From Saccharothrix luteola (lineage in GTDB: Bacteria; Actinomycetota; Actinomycetes; Mycobacteriales; Pseudonocardiaceae), in NCBI RefSeq assembly GCF_020859565.1, contig NZ_JAJHUO010000044.1, forward strand, positions 23,661-87,660: 64,000 nucleotides of DNA, given 5' to 3'. The position numbers and the translations under genes are program-made. This document shows, in pieces, positions 16,761 to 24,667 of this stretch; within the stretch, counting starts at the first letter, position 1, and each line of letters begins with the position of its first letter. The notes beneath the pieces are model-generated. The model did not search any database and was not told where the DNA came from. It was given only the letters and a program-made list of their open reading frames with translations.

Positions 16761-17723
16761 TCACCTCCGCAGCATCCGCAGCACGGCCCGTTCCACTGTC
16801 TCACGATCAGCCGACCTCGGTCTGATCATCACCCCGTCGTGGTACCGCCGCACCACCCGCGGGTCGACGTAGGACCTCCTCGCCACCGCCGGCGTGTTCC
16901 CCAAGTGCTCCGCCACCTCCCGCATCACCCCCGCCTCCACCCGCTTCCGCCCCCGCGCGGACTCCGGCCGGCCTTCCCTCGCGAACGCCGCCGCCGCCAG
17001 CACGGTCGCGTGCCACGTCCGCAAGTCCTTCACCGAGAACTCCGCCCCGACCATCTCCTTGAACCTCTCGTTCACGTCATCCGACCCGACCGCGTACCCC
17101 CGCGCGTCCACCAGCAGCCGCTCGTCCCCGCCCCGCCCCCGCAGCAACCCCCGCACCGCCCGCGCCAACGCCTCGTCCTCCACCACCGTGGTGAACTCGA
17201 TCCCGCCCTTCGCCGGGTAGCAGAACTCCACAGTGGACCGCCGAACGGCCACGTGCGAGCACAGCAACGTCGCCACGCCGTGCGTCCCGTTGTCCGCCGC
17301 GTACGTCTCACCCCCGACCCGGAACACACCGCGCTCCAACACCGCCAGCGCCACCGCCAGCACCCGCCGCCGCGACCGCCCCCGCCCGCTCAGCTCCCGC
17401 GCCACCTCCGCCCGGAACCCGGGCAGCACGGGCGCCAGCGAGAGCACCCGGTCGTGCTTCTCCTCGTCCCGGTCCTGCCGCCACCGCTCGTGGTACAGGT
17501 ACTGCCGCCGCCCGGCCGCGTCCGTGCCCACCGCCTGGATGTGGCCGTTCGGGTGCGGGCACACCCACACGTCGCGCCACGCGGGCGGGATGACCAGGGA
17601 CTTGATCCGCGCCACCGACGCGGCGTCGAGCGGCTCGCCGTCGGCGTCGACGTAGCTGAACCCCCGGCCCCGGGCACGGCGACGCCAGCCCGCCTGGGCC
17701 GGATCACTGCGGCGCAATCTCAC
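16761..17723 (-). CDS. Type IB DNA topoisomerase
   Basis: This 320-residue protein is a short bacterial topoisomerase IB, which relaxes supercoils through a 3'-phosphotyrosyl intermediate without ATP. It has the N-terminal VIPPAWRDVWVCP DNA-binding segment, the LLCSHVAVRR stretch, the KGGIEF lysine loop, the FSVKDLRTWHAT block with catalytic Arg and His, and the nucleophile in ARRSYVDPRVV (Tyr at about 285). Length is typical. The start is GTG at 17723. The promoter region is shared with the divergent ligase gene at 17823. Homologues are often stress-regulated in actinobacteria. Confidence 0.93.
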   Translation of the reverse strand: MRLRRSDPAQAGWRRRARGRGFSYVDADGEPLDAASVARIKSLVIPPAWRDVWVCPHPNGHIQAVGTDAAGRRQYLYHERWRQDRDEEKHDRVLSLAPVLPGFRAEVARELSGRGRSRRRVLAVALAVLERGVFRVGGETYAADNGTHGVATLLCSHVAVRRSTVEFCYPAKGGIEFTTVVEDEALARAVRGLLRGRGGDERLLVDARGYAVGSDDVNERFKEMVGAEFSVKDLRTWHATVLAAAAFAREGRPESARGRKRVEAGVMREVAEHLGNTPAVARRSYVDPRVVRRYHDGVMIRPRSADRETVERAVLRMLRR

Positions 17724-17732
17724 AGCGGCCAG

Positions 17733-17757
17733 GTTCCCGACCGCGACCGAGTGAAAC
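17733..17757 (-). promoter_or_regulatory. Weak SigF-like promoter for topoisomerase IB
   Basis: Read on the minus strand, GTTT (17757-17754), 15 nt, then GGGAAC (17738-17733) precedes the GTG at 17723. The -10 box has two departures from GGGTAT, so this is a weak candidate, kept because of its spacing and the divergent strong copy at 17789. Confidence 0.3.
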
Positions 17758-17788
17758 GCCCGTCCCCCGAACGATTCGCAAGACCGTG

Positions 17789-17813
17789 GTTGAAACCGCG
17801 GCCGAGTGGGTAT
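17789..17813 (+). promoter_or_regulatory. SigF/SigB-type promoter of the YbdK-family ligase
   Basis: GTTG (17789-17792), 15 nt, then GGGTAT (17808-17813). The -10 box ends only 9 nt before the ATG at 17823, so the transcript would have a very short or no leader. Confidence 0.55.
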
Positions 17814-17822
17814 GGGACCGGC

Positions 17823-18911
17823 ATGACGGAGCCGTGGACCGTGGGCGTCGAGCAGGAGTTCCTCCTAGTCGACCCCGAGTCGCGCCGACCCGTGCCGCTG
17901 GCCGATTCGGTCGAGCAGCACGCCGGCGCGGGCCACGACGTGCAACGGGAGCTGACCCCCTTCCAGATCGAGGTCGCCACGCCGGTGTGCCGGACCGCCG
18001 AGGAGCTGGCGGAGCAGGTCATCGGTGGTCGCATCCACCTGGCGAAGGCCGCGCACGCGGCGGGCTGCCGGCTGCTGGCCTCGGCGATCCCGCCGATCGG
18101 CACGCTGGGCCCGCCTCCGGGCACGGACGACCGCCGCTACCGCATGATGGAGCGCACGCACCGCGCGATCATCGGTGGTCAGGGCGTGTGCGGGATGCAC
18201 GTCCACGTGGGCGTGCCGGACCGGGACGTCGCGGTCCGCGTGGCGAACGCCCTGCGCCCGTGGCTGCCGACGTTGCTGGCGTTGAGCGCGAACTCCCCGA
18301 TCGAGCAGGCCGAGGACACGGGTTACGCGAGTTGGCGCACGATCGTGTGGTCGCGGTGGCCGATCAGCGGCCCGCCGCCGCACCTGGGTTCCGCCGCCGA
18401 GTACGACCGGCTGGTCGGCGCGCTGGAGTCGACGGAGGTGCTGCTCGACAGCGGGATGGTCTACTGGGACGTGCGGCCGTCCGCGCAGCACCCCACGGTC
18501 GAGGTGCGGGTAGCGGACATCCCGATGACGGCGCGCGAGGCGGTCGTCATCGCCGAGGTCATCCGGGCGTTCGCCCGCACCGCCGCCGAGTCGGGGGAAC
18601 CCGAACGGGTGGATGACATGATGTTGCGCGCCGCGTACTGGCGGGCCGCGCGCGACGGCGTGGACGGCTTGGCGGTCGACCCGCGCACGGGCAACCTGGT
18701 GCCGGCCCGGGATCGCCTGGCCGAACTGGTGTCGTGGTGCGCCGACGCGCTCGAGGACGCCTCCGCGCTGTCCACTGTGGAGGATCACGTGGCCTGGCTC
18801 GGCGCGCACGGCAGCGGCGCCGCGCGCCAGCGCCGGGCGTTGGGCGGCTCGCCCGACGCGCGCGGGCTGGTCGATCTGATCTTGGCCGAAACGGTCGACG
18901 ACGGCCGTTGA
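17823..18911 (+). CDS. ybdK: Glutamate-cysteine ligase-like carboxylate-amine ligase, YbdK family
   Basis: This 362-residue enzyme of the GCS2 family is expected to form gamma-glutamyl amide bonds from ATP, glutamate and an amine such as cysteine. Family motifs are clear: TVGVEQEFLLVDP at the N-terminus, LTPFQIEVATPVC, a GGQGVCGMHVHVGV metal/ATP loop, LALSANSP, and TVEVRVADIPMT. The ATG at 17823 fits the conserved TVGVEQE start. In vivo substrates of YbdK proteins are poorly defined; in actinobacteria mycothiol replaces glutathione, so glutathione synthesis is unlikely. A SigF-type promoter sits directly upstream and a STAS protein gene follows after 58 bp, which suggests a stress role. Confidence 0.88.
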   Translation: MTEPWTVGVEQEFLLVDPESRRPVPLADSVEQHAGAGHDVQRELTPFQIEVATPVCRTAEELAEQVIGGRIHLAKAAHAAGCRLLASAIPPIGTLGPPPGTDDRRYRMMERTHRAIIGGQGVCGMHVHVGVPDRDVAVRVANALRPWLPTLLALSANSPIEQAEDTGYASWRTIVWSRWPISGPPPHLGSAAEYDRLVGALESTEVLLDSGMVYWDVRPSAQHPTVEVRVADIPMTAREAVVIAEVIRAFARTAAESGEPERVDDMMLRAAYWRAARDGVDGLAVDPRTGNLVPARDRLAELVSWCADALEDASALSTVEDHVAWLGAHGSGAARQRRALGGSPDARGLVDLILAETVDDGR

Positions 18912-18930
18912 GGTCTACCGTGAAGGATTC

Positions 18931-18947
18931 GACGCCGCGCCGGCGTC
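18931..18947 (+). terminator. Short hairpin between ybdK and the STAS gene
   Basis: GACGCCG (18931-18937) pairs perfectly with CGGCGTC (18941-18947) around a 3-nt loop. It may be an attenuator or weak terminator 20 nt after the ligase stop; there is no U-tract. Confidence 0.35.
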
Positions 18948-18969
18948 GCTGAGTGAGAGGAGTACCGGC

Positions 18970-19329
18970 GTGCCAGAACCCGCGGCGACGCTTGCTTCCG
19001 TTCGGGTCGACAGACCCGCGGACGGCGTAGTTGTGCTGCACGTGTCGGGCGAGTTGGACACGAGCAGCGCGGAGGAGTTGACCAGGCCGCTCACGGAGCA
19101 CCTGGTCGAGAACGTGCGGGGTGTGGTGGTGGACCTCGGTGGGGTGCGCTTCCTCGGTTCGGCCGGTTTGGAGTCGCTGGTCGTCGGCAGTCAGCGGGCG
19201 AGCGCTCTCGGCGTCCCGCTGGTGCTGGTGGCGACCAGCCGGGCGACGCAGCGGCCGATCGAGGCGACCGGGCTCAGCTCGGTGTTCACCGTGGTCGGTT
19301 CCGTGGAAGAGGCGTTGACCCGGTTCTAG
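18970..19329 (+). CDS. STAS-domain anti-anti-sigma factor (RsbV/SpoIIAA-like)
   Basis: This 119-residue single STAS domain has the opening strand GVVVLHVSGELDTSSAEEL and the central VVVDLGGVRFLGSAGLESLV motif. The serine after the FLG triplet (in LGSAGLES, near residue 65) is at the usual phosphorylation site. Such proteins, when dephosphorylated, bind the RsbW-type kinase and free the sigma factor. It lies 5 kb from the anti-sigma/sigma pair and next to SigF-type promoters, so it is the plausible third member of that switch. GAGGAG about 8 nt upstream supports the GTG. Confidence 0.88.
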   Translation: MPEPAATLASVRVDRPADGVVVLHVSGELDTSSAEELTRPLTEHLVENVRGVVVDLGGVRFLGSAGLESLVVGSQRASALGVPLVLVATSRATQRPIEATGLSSVFTVVGSVEEALTRF

Positions 19330-19365
19330 GGGTTCGACTTCCAGGGGATCGACGCCCTACCAGCC

Positions 19366-19716
19366 CTACCAGAACCGGCGGACCGTCCTGATGGCGCAGC
19401 GCACCGCCCCCACCGGGGGCAGTGCGCCCGCCGGGGGGACCACCCACCGGGATCGCGCCGCCGGGATGCGCCGCGGACCGTGCCAGTAGCGGACGTCGGG
19501 CGGCGGCACGTGCCCCGCCACGGGTTCCGGGTCGGGTCTGGCGAGGAACAGCCAGCGCAGCCGGCGGCCGGGCACGGCGAGGATCGGCCCGAGCGGTCCG
19601 GCGGAGCGGAGGTGGGTGCTGACCTCGGCGCCCCAACTGGCCGGCACCTCCACCGCCACCGCGCCCTCGGCCAGCACCAGGGATGCCAGTGATTCGTCCA
19701 CGTGCCACGGTTCCAT
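19366..19716 (-). CDS. Hypothetical protein, 116 residues
   Basis: I do not recognise a family. It opens MEPWHVDESLASLVLAEGAV and has a Trp/Pro/Arg-rich C-terminal half, with RRLRWLFLARPDPEP, VRYWHGPRRIPAARSRWVVP and a final VRRFW. The pattern of a compact beta-rich domain with many exposed Arg and Trp could bind nucleic acid or another protein. There is no signal peptide. It is the last frame downstream of the deaminase on the same strand, separated by 58 bp. Longer overlapping frames here read out of the deaminase gene and are rejected. Confidence 0.5.
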   Translation of the reverse strand: MEPWHVDESLASLVLAEGAVAVEVPASWGAEVSTHLRSAGPLGPILAVPGRRLRWLFLARPDPEPVAGHVPPPDVRYWHGPRRIPAARSRWVVPPAGALPPVGAVRCAIRTVRRFW

Positions 19717-19774
19717 GCCCGCCGATGGTGGCGTCGGCTCGTGTCGGGATTGTGTCGCCGTGCAGCGCGGCGCG

Positions 19775-20230
19775 TTACACCTGGCCGATGTCCTCGAACC
19801 ACAGTTCGGGCTTGGCGGCGATGAAGTCGGTCATCATCCGGACGCACGCCTGGTCGTCCAGCAGCGTGATCCGGACACCGTGCTCGGCGAGCCAGTCGTG
19901 ACCGCCGTGGAACGTCCGGGCCTCGCCGATCACCACGTGGGGTATCCCGAACTGGCGAACGAGCCCGCTGCAGTACCAGCACGGTGACAGCGTGGTGACC
20001 ATGACGGTGTCGCGGTAGCTCGCCCGGCGGCCCGCGGCGCGGAACGCGGCGGTCTCGGCGTGGGTGGACGCGTCGCCGTCCTGGACCCGCCGGTTGTGGC
20101 CGCGGCCCAGGAGGGTGCCGTCGGCGGCGAACAGGGCCGCGCCGATCGGGATGCCGCCCTCGACGAGCCCGGCGCGCGCTTCGGCCACCGCCACCGCGAG
20201 CATGTCCTGTGCGTCCGCGCTGTTGTCCAC
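19775..20230 (-). CDS. Cytosine deaminase-like nucleoside deaminase (FCY1-type)
   Basis: This 151-residue zinc deaminase has HAE (STHAETAAFR) and PCxxC (LSPCWYCSG), the cytidine-deaminase-superfamily metal site with catalytic Glu. The overall pattern is close to fungal cytosine deaminase: GIPIGAALF, GRGHNRR, YRDTVMVTTLSPC, the GIPHVVIGE strand, and a C-terminal WFEDIG. It would deaminate cytosine to uracil for salvage, although other aminated bases are possible. The start is GTG at 20230. It lies 10 bp after the TfoX-like gene and is probably co-transcribed with it. Confidence 0.85.
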   Translation of the reverse strand: MDNSADAQDMLAVAVAEARAGLVEGGIPIGAALFAADGTLLGRGHNRRVQDGDASTHAETAAFRAAGRRASYRDTVMVTTLSPCWYCSGLVRQFGIPHVVIGEARTFHGGHDWLAEHGVRITLLDDQACVRMMTDFIAAKPELWFEDIGQV

Positions 20231-20239
20231 GGCGCCAAC

Positions 20240-20569
20240 CTACTTGGGCGGCAGGGTCTCGACGAACTCCCGCGCCCGGCCGATCCAGTCGGTGAGGCCG
20301 GAGTCCTCGTCGAGCGCCGAGCCGTCCACCACGACCCAGCCGCGCATCACCTTGCCGGTCATGTCGAAGACCCGCGTCCCGGGCAGGGCGAGGCACGCCT
20401 CCGCCGCGTCGGGGCCGACGCGGGCGATCATGTCGTCACCGGTCACGCCGACGAGCATGTTGCCGTGCAGCAGGAACGCGATGCCGCCGAACATCCGCTT
20501 GGCGCTCAGGCCGGGCAGGTCGCCGACCTCGTCGCGGATCCGTTCGGCCAGGTGCTCGTCGTATGCCAT
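20240..20569 (-). CDS. TfoX/Sxy N-terminal domain protein
   Basis: This 109-residue stand-alone TfoX-N domain has SAKRMFGGIAFLLHGNMLVGVTG (the signature MFGG-F-L-N-M pattern), then VFDMTGKVMRGWVVV. In proteobacteria Sxy/TfoX couples CRP to competence genes through an added C-terminal domain. Actinobacterial one-domain versions have no known role and should not be read as competence regulators. GGGAGG upstream supports the ATG. It starts 24 bp after the CHAT gene stop on the same strand and may be transcribed from the same promoter. Confidence 0.85.
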   Translation of the reverse strand: MAYDEHLAERIRDEVGDLPGLSAKRMFGGIAFLLHGNMLVGVTGDDMIARVGPDAAEACLALPGTRVFDMTGKVMRGWVVVDGSALDEDSGLTDWIGRAREFVETLPPK

Positions 20570-20593
20570 CTCCCGGTCCTCCCCACTCGACGT

Positions 20594-23209
20594 TCACGCA
20601 CCGAAGCACAGGAACCCGGCGCTCGCGGCGAACGCGGCGTCGCCGTCGTCGCGGTGCGCCTGCTGCGCGCCCGCCAGCGCGACCGCGGGCGGGTGGCCCG
20701 CGCCGAGCCTGCGGTGCAGGTCGACCATCAGCGGTGTGGTCACCTCGGCCGGCACGGGGATGACCGGCGCGACCAGCGTGCGCGTGCCGAGCCCGAGCAG
20801 CGCCGCGGTGAACCCCATGAGCTCGTCGCCGGGCCGCACCGCCGACAGGCCCGAGTCGCACGCCGACAGCACGACCCGCGCGGGCGGTGTGCGCAGCCGT
20901 TCGAGGTCGTAGACGGTCAGCGGGCCGTCGGCCAGTTCCAGCGCCGAGAACAGCGGGTTGTCGGCGCGGAACGAGCCGTGCGCGGCCACGTGCGCCAACG
21001 GCGCGCCGTCCATCGCCGACGCCACCGCGTCCACCGTCGCCTCGCCGCCCACCAGCACCGAAGCCCCGACCGGGCCGAGCGCCGCGATGGCCGTGATCTC
21101 CGTCGGCGCGGCCGGCAACCGCGGACCCGCCGCCAAGACCACCCGATCGTGCGACACCAGCACGGATGTGGCGGCACGCAGCCACACCGTCGCCGACGGC
21201 ACCACGGTCACCGCACGGCCGCGGCACGCGGGCAGCGCCGACCACGGCAGGCCGCCGAGCCGACCGGTCGGCGCGAGCACCAGGGGCCGGTCGTCGAGCC
21301 GTCGCCGCAACGGTTCCAGCAGCCGGTTCTGCAGCAGCCGGGCCGCGTGCTCCGCACCCGCTCGCACCGGCGTGCGGTCGACGTGGTCGGGCAGCGTCAC
21401 CAGCCGGTGCAGGGCGAACCGCAGCAGCCGCAGCTCGCGCACCGCGCCGGCCGCCGGGCCGAGCCGGTGCAGCGACGCCCGGCCACCCGCCACCACCACG
21501 GCCAGCAGCTCGCCGTCGTGGTCGACGTACTCCACCAACGCCGACGTGCCCAACGCCCGCTCCAGCTCGCCGACCGCGGGAGGCTTGAACACCGCGCCAC
21601 CACCGCCGGTCCGCCGGGTCAGCTCGCGCACCCGCTGCTCGCCGCGCACCTGCCGCTGCCGCAGCGCCGCCGTCGGCCGCCCCGCCGTGGACGCCGCTTC
21701 CAGGTCCGCCGTCACGGCCCGCAGCTCCGCCAGCGCGTCGGCCAGCCCCGAGTCCTCCGGCGGCCGGGCGGGCGTCATCCGCAGCGCGCCCGCGCGCCAC
21801 GCCTCCGCCCAGCTCAGCACCCGGCCGGCCCGGCCGCCCGCGACCGCCGCGCGCAGGCCTTCCGACGCCAGCGCCGCGCCCTGCGCGCCGCTCAACGCCC
21901 GCAACTCCGTCGCGCCCAGCGACACCCGGTACTCGTCCAGCAGCGCCAACCCGCGCCGCAACGCGATCTGCGCGCCGCGCGCGTTGCCGAGCAGGTCGCG
22001 CCGCAACGCCTCGGCGTACCAGCCCTGCACCCGGTGCGCGGCCGGTCCGCCGCGCCTGGCCGCGCCCGCCGCGGTCAGCTCCGCCACGGCGCGCGAGCGG
22101 TCGCCGAGGTCGCGGGCGACCAGCGCGCCGTCGACCCGCGCCTCCAGGCCCGCCATCCGCCAGCCCAGCGCGTCCAACCGGGTCGCCACCCTCGTCAACG
22201 CCGTCACCAGGGCCCTGGTCCGCTGCCCGCTCAGGTACGCGGCGCGCAGCTCCACGTGCCGCGCGCCTTCCGCCCACACCTCGCGCTTCTCGCGGCGGAA
22301 ACCCTTGCGCGCGGCCACCGCCATCTCCACGGCCCGGTCCAGGTCGCCCTCCAGCAACGCGATCCTGGCCCGGTAGAACAGCGCCTCCGACCGGGCCAGC
22401 ACCAGGTCGCCGCCCAGTTCCCCCAACGCCCGGTCGGCCGCCGCCCGCGCCTCCTCCAGCAGCGGCACGGACACCAGCAGCTCCAGCCGGTTGATCAGCA
22501 GCGCGGGCCGCGGCACCGCCAGCCGCCGGTACTCCCGCTCGGCCTCGGCGAACATCGTCAACGCCCGCGGCACGTCGCCCGCGCGTGACGCGGAGATGCC
22601 CGCGTTCCACCGCACGTCGGCCACGGCGAGCGCCTGGTCGAGCTCCCGGTAGAGCGAGGCGGCGCGGTCGAAGTCCTCGTCCGCCGCACGCAGGCCGCCG
22701 GTGTAGGCGCGCAGCAGCCCGCGGTTGTTCAGCGCCCGCGCCTCCACCAGCCGCTCGCCGAACCGGCGCACCACCTCGATCGCGCCGTTGTACTCGCGCA
22801 ACGCCTCGTCGTAGCGGCACAGGTAGTGCAGCACCAGGCCCCGTTGCATCCGGCCGCTGCCCGCGTCCACGCCGCGCAGGTTCGGCAGCGCCGCGTTGAT
22901 CGCGCGCAACGCCTGCGCGTGCCGCCCGGTGTTCGACAGCACGAACGCGAGGCTCATCCGGGCCAGGGCCGCCGAACGCGCCGAACCCGCCCGTTCGGCG
23001 ATGCGCACGGAACGGCGCAAGTGGCGCAGCGCCGCGTCGAAGTCGTGCAACTCGCGCAACGCCAGACCGATCGCGCGTTCCGCGGCGGAGGCCTCTTCGT
23101 CGTCGCCGGAAGTCCGCGCCGCCCGCAGCGCGGACCGGCCGATCTCGATGGCCGCCCGCGGATCCCGCTGCCGGGCTTCCAGCGCTGCGGCGGCGGAAAC
23201 CCCTGCCAC
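20594..23209 (-). CDS. TPR-CHAT caspase-like protease
   Basis: This 871-residue protein is mostly helical tetratricopeptide-type repeats over residues 1 to about 550, for example HFDAALRHLRRSVRIAERAG-like and RYDEALREYNGAIEVVRRFG-like units. A C-terminal CHAT domain follows. The caspase-type dyad is intact: His744 in HVAAHGSF and Cys784 in VVLSACDSG, followed by GDELMGF. CHAT proteases cleave specific protein targets when a sensor is triggered; the TPR array probably binds the trigger or substrate. The start is GTG at 23209. It is divergent, by 76 bp, from a subtilase with an intact triad, which is followed by a sigma factor and a small protein. Activity, trigger and target are unknown. Confidence 0.88.
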   Translation of the reverse strand: MAGVSAAAALEARQRDPRAAIEIGRSALRAARTSGDDEEASAAERAIGLALRELHDFDAALRHLRRSVRIAERAGSARSAALARMSLAFVLSNTGRHAQALRAINAALPNLRGVDAGSGRMQRGLVLHYLCRYDEALREYNGAIEVVRRFGERLVEARALNNRGLLRAYTGGLRAADEDFDRAASLYRELDQALAVADVRWNAGISASRAGDVPRALTMFAEAEREYRRLAVPRPALLINRLELLVSVPLLEEARAAADRALGELGGDLVLARSEALFYRARIALLEGDLDRAVEMAVAARKGFRREKREVWAEGARHVELRAAYLSGQRTRALVTALTRVATRLDALGWRMAGLEARVDGALVARDLGDRSRAVAELTAAGAARRGGPAAHRVQGWYAEALRRDLLGNARGAQIALRRGLALLDEYRVSLGATELRALSGAQGAALASEGLRAAVAGGRAGRVLSWAEAWRAGALRMTPARPPEDSGLADALAELRAVTADLEAASTAGRPTAALRQRQVRGEQRVRELTRRTGGGGAVFKPPAVGELERALGTSALVEYVDHDGELLAVVVAGGRASLHRLGPAAGAVRELRLLRFALHRLVTLPDHVDRTPVRAGAEHAARLLQNRLLEPLRRRLDDRPLVLAPTGRLGGLPWSALPACRGRAVTVVPSATVWLRAATSVLVSHDRVVLAAGPRLPAAPTEITAIAALGPVGASVLVGGEATVDAVASAMDGAPLAHVAAHGSFRADNPLFSALELADGPLTVYDLERLRTPPARVVLSACDSGLSAVRPGDELMGFTAALLGLGTRTLVAPVIPVPAEVTTPLMVDLHRRLGAGHPPAVALAGAQQAHRDDGDAAFAASAGFLCFGA

Positions 23210-23285
23210 GAACCCACCTTATTACCAAGTGGGCTGTGGTAGCTTGCTCACACCCGGCACCCGTCGACGTCGCTGTGAGGCCTCG
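23210..23285. promoter_or_regulatory. Divergent promoter between CHAT protease and subtilase
   Basis: 76 bp separate the two start codons. On the minus strand TAATAA (23224-23219) lies 9 nt before the CHAT GTG. On the plus strand TAGCTT (23240-23245) could be the subtilase -10. The shared, compact region suggests coordinated control. Confidence 0.4.
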
Positions 23286-24485
23286 GTGTCCGAACCATCG
23301 AATCGCTCCGGGCTCTACCAGGAGGCCTTCCGACAGGCCATCCGCGACCACAAGAGCTACCGCCTCCACCCCGAGCGGGGCCGGGAATTCCTCTTCGTCG
23401 CCGGTGAGCTGCTGACCATTCCCGAGGACGTCGACCGGGTCGCCCGCAAGCTCGCGCAGAACAACATCGGCAACAGCCGCGGCCGGGATTTCGCCGGCAT
23501 GGCGCGGTTGGTGCTGTCCCGGAATCCCGACGACATCCCGGAGATCGTCCGCCTGCTGCGGGACCCGGCGCAGTGGCCCGGCGAGCGCACGCCGTACGTG
23601 CAGCCGCACCACGTGCTCGTCGGGCACGGCGGCAACATGCACGGCAACCCGGGCGAGCCGCCGCGCGTCGGCACGCCGCTGGCGGACCCGGACCCGGCGC
23701 GCACCCACCTCGGCCGCGGCGTCGTCGTCGGCATCGTGGACACGGGCATCTCGGCGACCGCCGCGATCGACCACCCGCGGTGGCTCGGCGACGCGTTCGT
23801 CCCCAAGGCGGACGAGGTCGACGCCGCCTACCGGTACTCCGACGTGTTCGCCCTCGAAGGCGGCCACGGCACCTTCGTCGCGGGCGTGGTCCGGCAGGCC
23901 GCGCCGGGCGTGCGGTTCGACCCGGAGAAGGCGTTGGACCCCAACGGCCTCGGCACCGAGGAGCAGTTCGCCCGGGCGCTGTCGTCGTTCGACGAGAAGG
24001 TCCAGGTCCTCAACATCTCGATGGGCTGCTTCACCCAGGACGACACCGCCTCCGAACCGATCCGCCGGGCGCTCGCGGGCCTGCCGCGCGACGTCGTCGT
24101 GGTGGCCTCCGCGGGCAACCAGGGCACCACCCGGCCGAGTTGGCCGGCGGCGCTGCCCGGTGTCCTCGCCGTGTCGGCGGTCGCCGAGGAGCGTGACGGC
24201 AGCCGTGCGCCCGCCTGCTACGCCAACCACGGGCACTGGGTCGACGCGTGCGCGGTCGGCAACCGGACGAGCACGTTCCTCAAGGGCCGGTGGGAGCTGC
24301 CGGACCTGCCGGTGGACGTCTACGACCGGTTCGCCTACTGGCTGGGCACCTCGTTCGCCGCGCCGCACGTGGCCGGGCGGATCGCCGCGACGATGACCGA
24401 GAACGGCCTGACCGCCGTCGCGGCCCGCGACCACCTGCTGGTGGGGCAACCGGAGTTCTTCCCCGGCTACGGCGTGTTCGTGTGA
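23286..24485 (+). CDS. Cytoplasmic S8 (subtilisin-like) serine peptidase with extra N-terminal domain
   Basis: This 399-residue peptidase has an intact catalytic triad: Asp152 in VGIVDTG, His194 in GGHGTFVAG, Ser356 in GTSFAAPHVAG, with the oxyanion Asn278 in SAGNQGT. No signal peptide or membrane anchor is present, so it should act inside the cell. The first ~125 residues are not a classical secreted-subtilase propeptide; they contain FLFVAGELLTIPEDVDRVAR and a YVQPHHVLVGHGGNMHG linker. That layout recurs, as I remember it, in actinobacterial S8 proteins encoded beside CHAT proteins. GAGG about 7 nt before the GTG supports the start. Cleavage by, or of, the divergently encoded CHAT protease is conceivable but unshown. 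Confidence 0.87.
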   Translation: MSEPSNRSGLYQEAFRQAIRDHKSYRLHPERGREFLFVAGELLTIPEDVDRVARKLAQNNIGNSRGRDFAGMARLVLSRNPDDIPEIVRLLRDPAQWPGERTPYVQPHHVLVGHGGNMHGNPGEPPRVGTPLADPDPARTHLGRGVVVGIVDTGISATAAIDHPRWLGDAFVPKADEVDAAYRYSDVFALEGGHGTFVAGVVRQAAPGVRFDPEKALDPNGLGTEEQFARALSSFDEKVQVLNISMGCFTQDDTASEPIRRALAGLPRDVVVVASAGNQGTTRPSWPAALPGVLAVSAVAEERDGSRAPACYANHGHWVDACAVGNRTSTFLKGRWELPDLPVDVYDRFAYWLGTSFAAPHVAGRIAATMTENGLTAVAARDHLLVGQPEFFPGYGVFV

Positions 24486-24515
24486 TCGGCGCTGCTCGGC
24501 CGACGGCGGCGACCT

Positions 24516-24529
24516 GACAGGCGCCTGTC
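24516..24529. promoter_or_regulatory. Perfect 14-bp palindrome upstream of the sigma factor
   Basis: GACAGGCGCCTGTC is a perfect two-fold palindrome 152 bp before the sigma-factor GTG and 31 bp after the subtilase stop. A possible -10, TAGTGT, follows at 24565-24570. The palindrome could be an operator; as a hairpin it has no loop, so terminator function is unlikely. Confidence 0.4.
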
Positions 24530-24667
24530 CGAAGCTTGTATCTCGCAGCGCGGTCGCGGCTCCGTAGTGTGTGGCAGCGAAGAATCCGAAGTCCGTGACC
24601 CGGCTGGGGTCCGCGCCGGCGCAGGCCGGGGCGGAGGCGCGGCACCCGCCGGACCAGAGGAGGGGAC

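Noticed and set aside
20240..20569. Competence regulation by the TfoX-like protein
   Set aside because: Only the N-terminal TfoX domain is present and no competence genes are nearby; a competence role is not supported.
20436..24449. 1337-residue minus-strand frame across the CHAT and subtilase genes
   Set aside because: It is out of frame with both genes and reads as Arg/Gly/Ala low complexity. The CHAT frame and the plus-strand subtilase frame have complete catalytic motifs.
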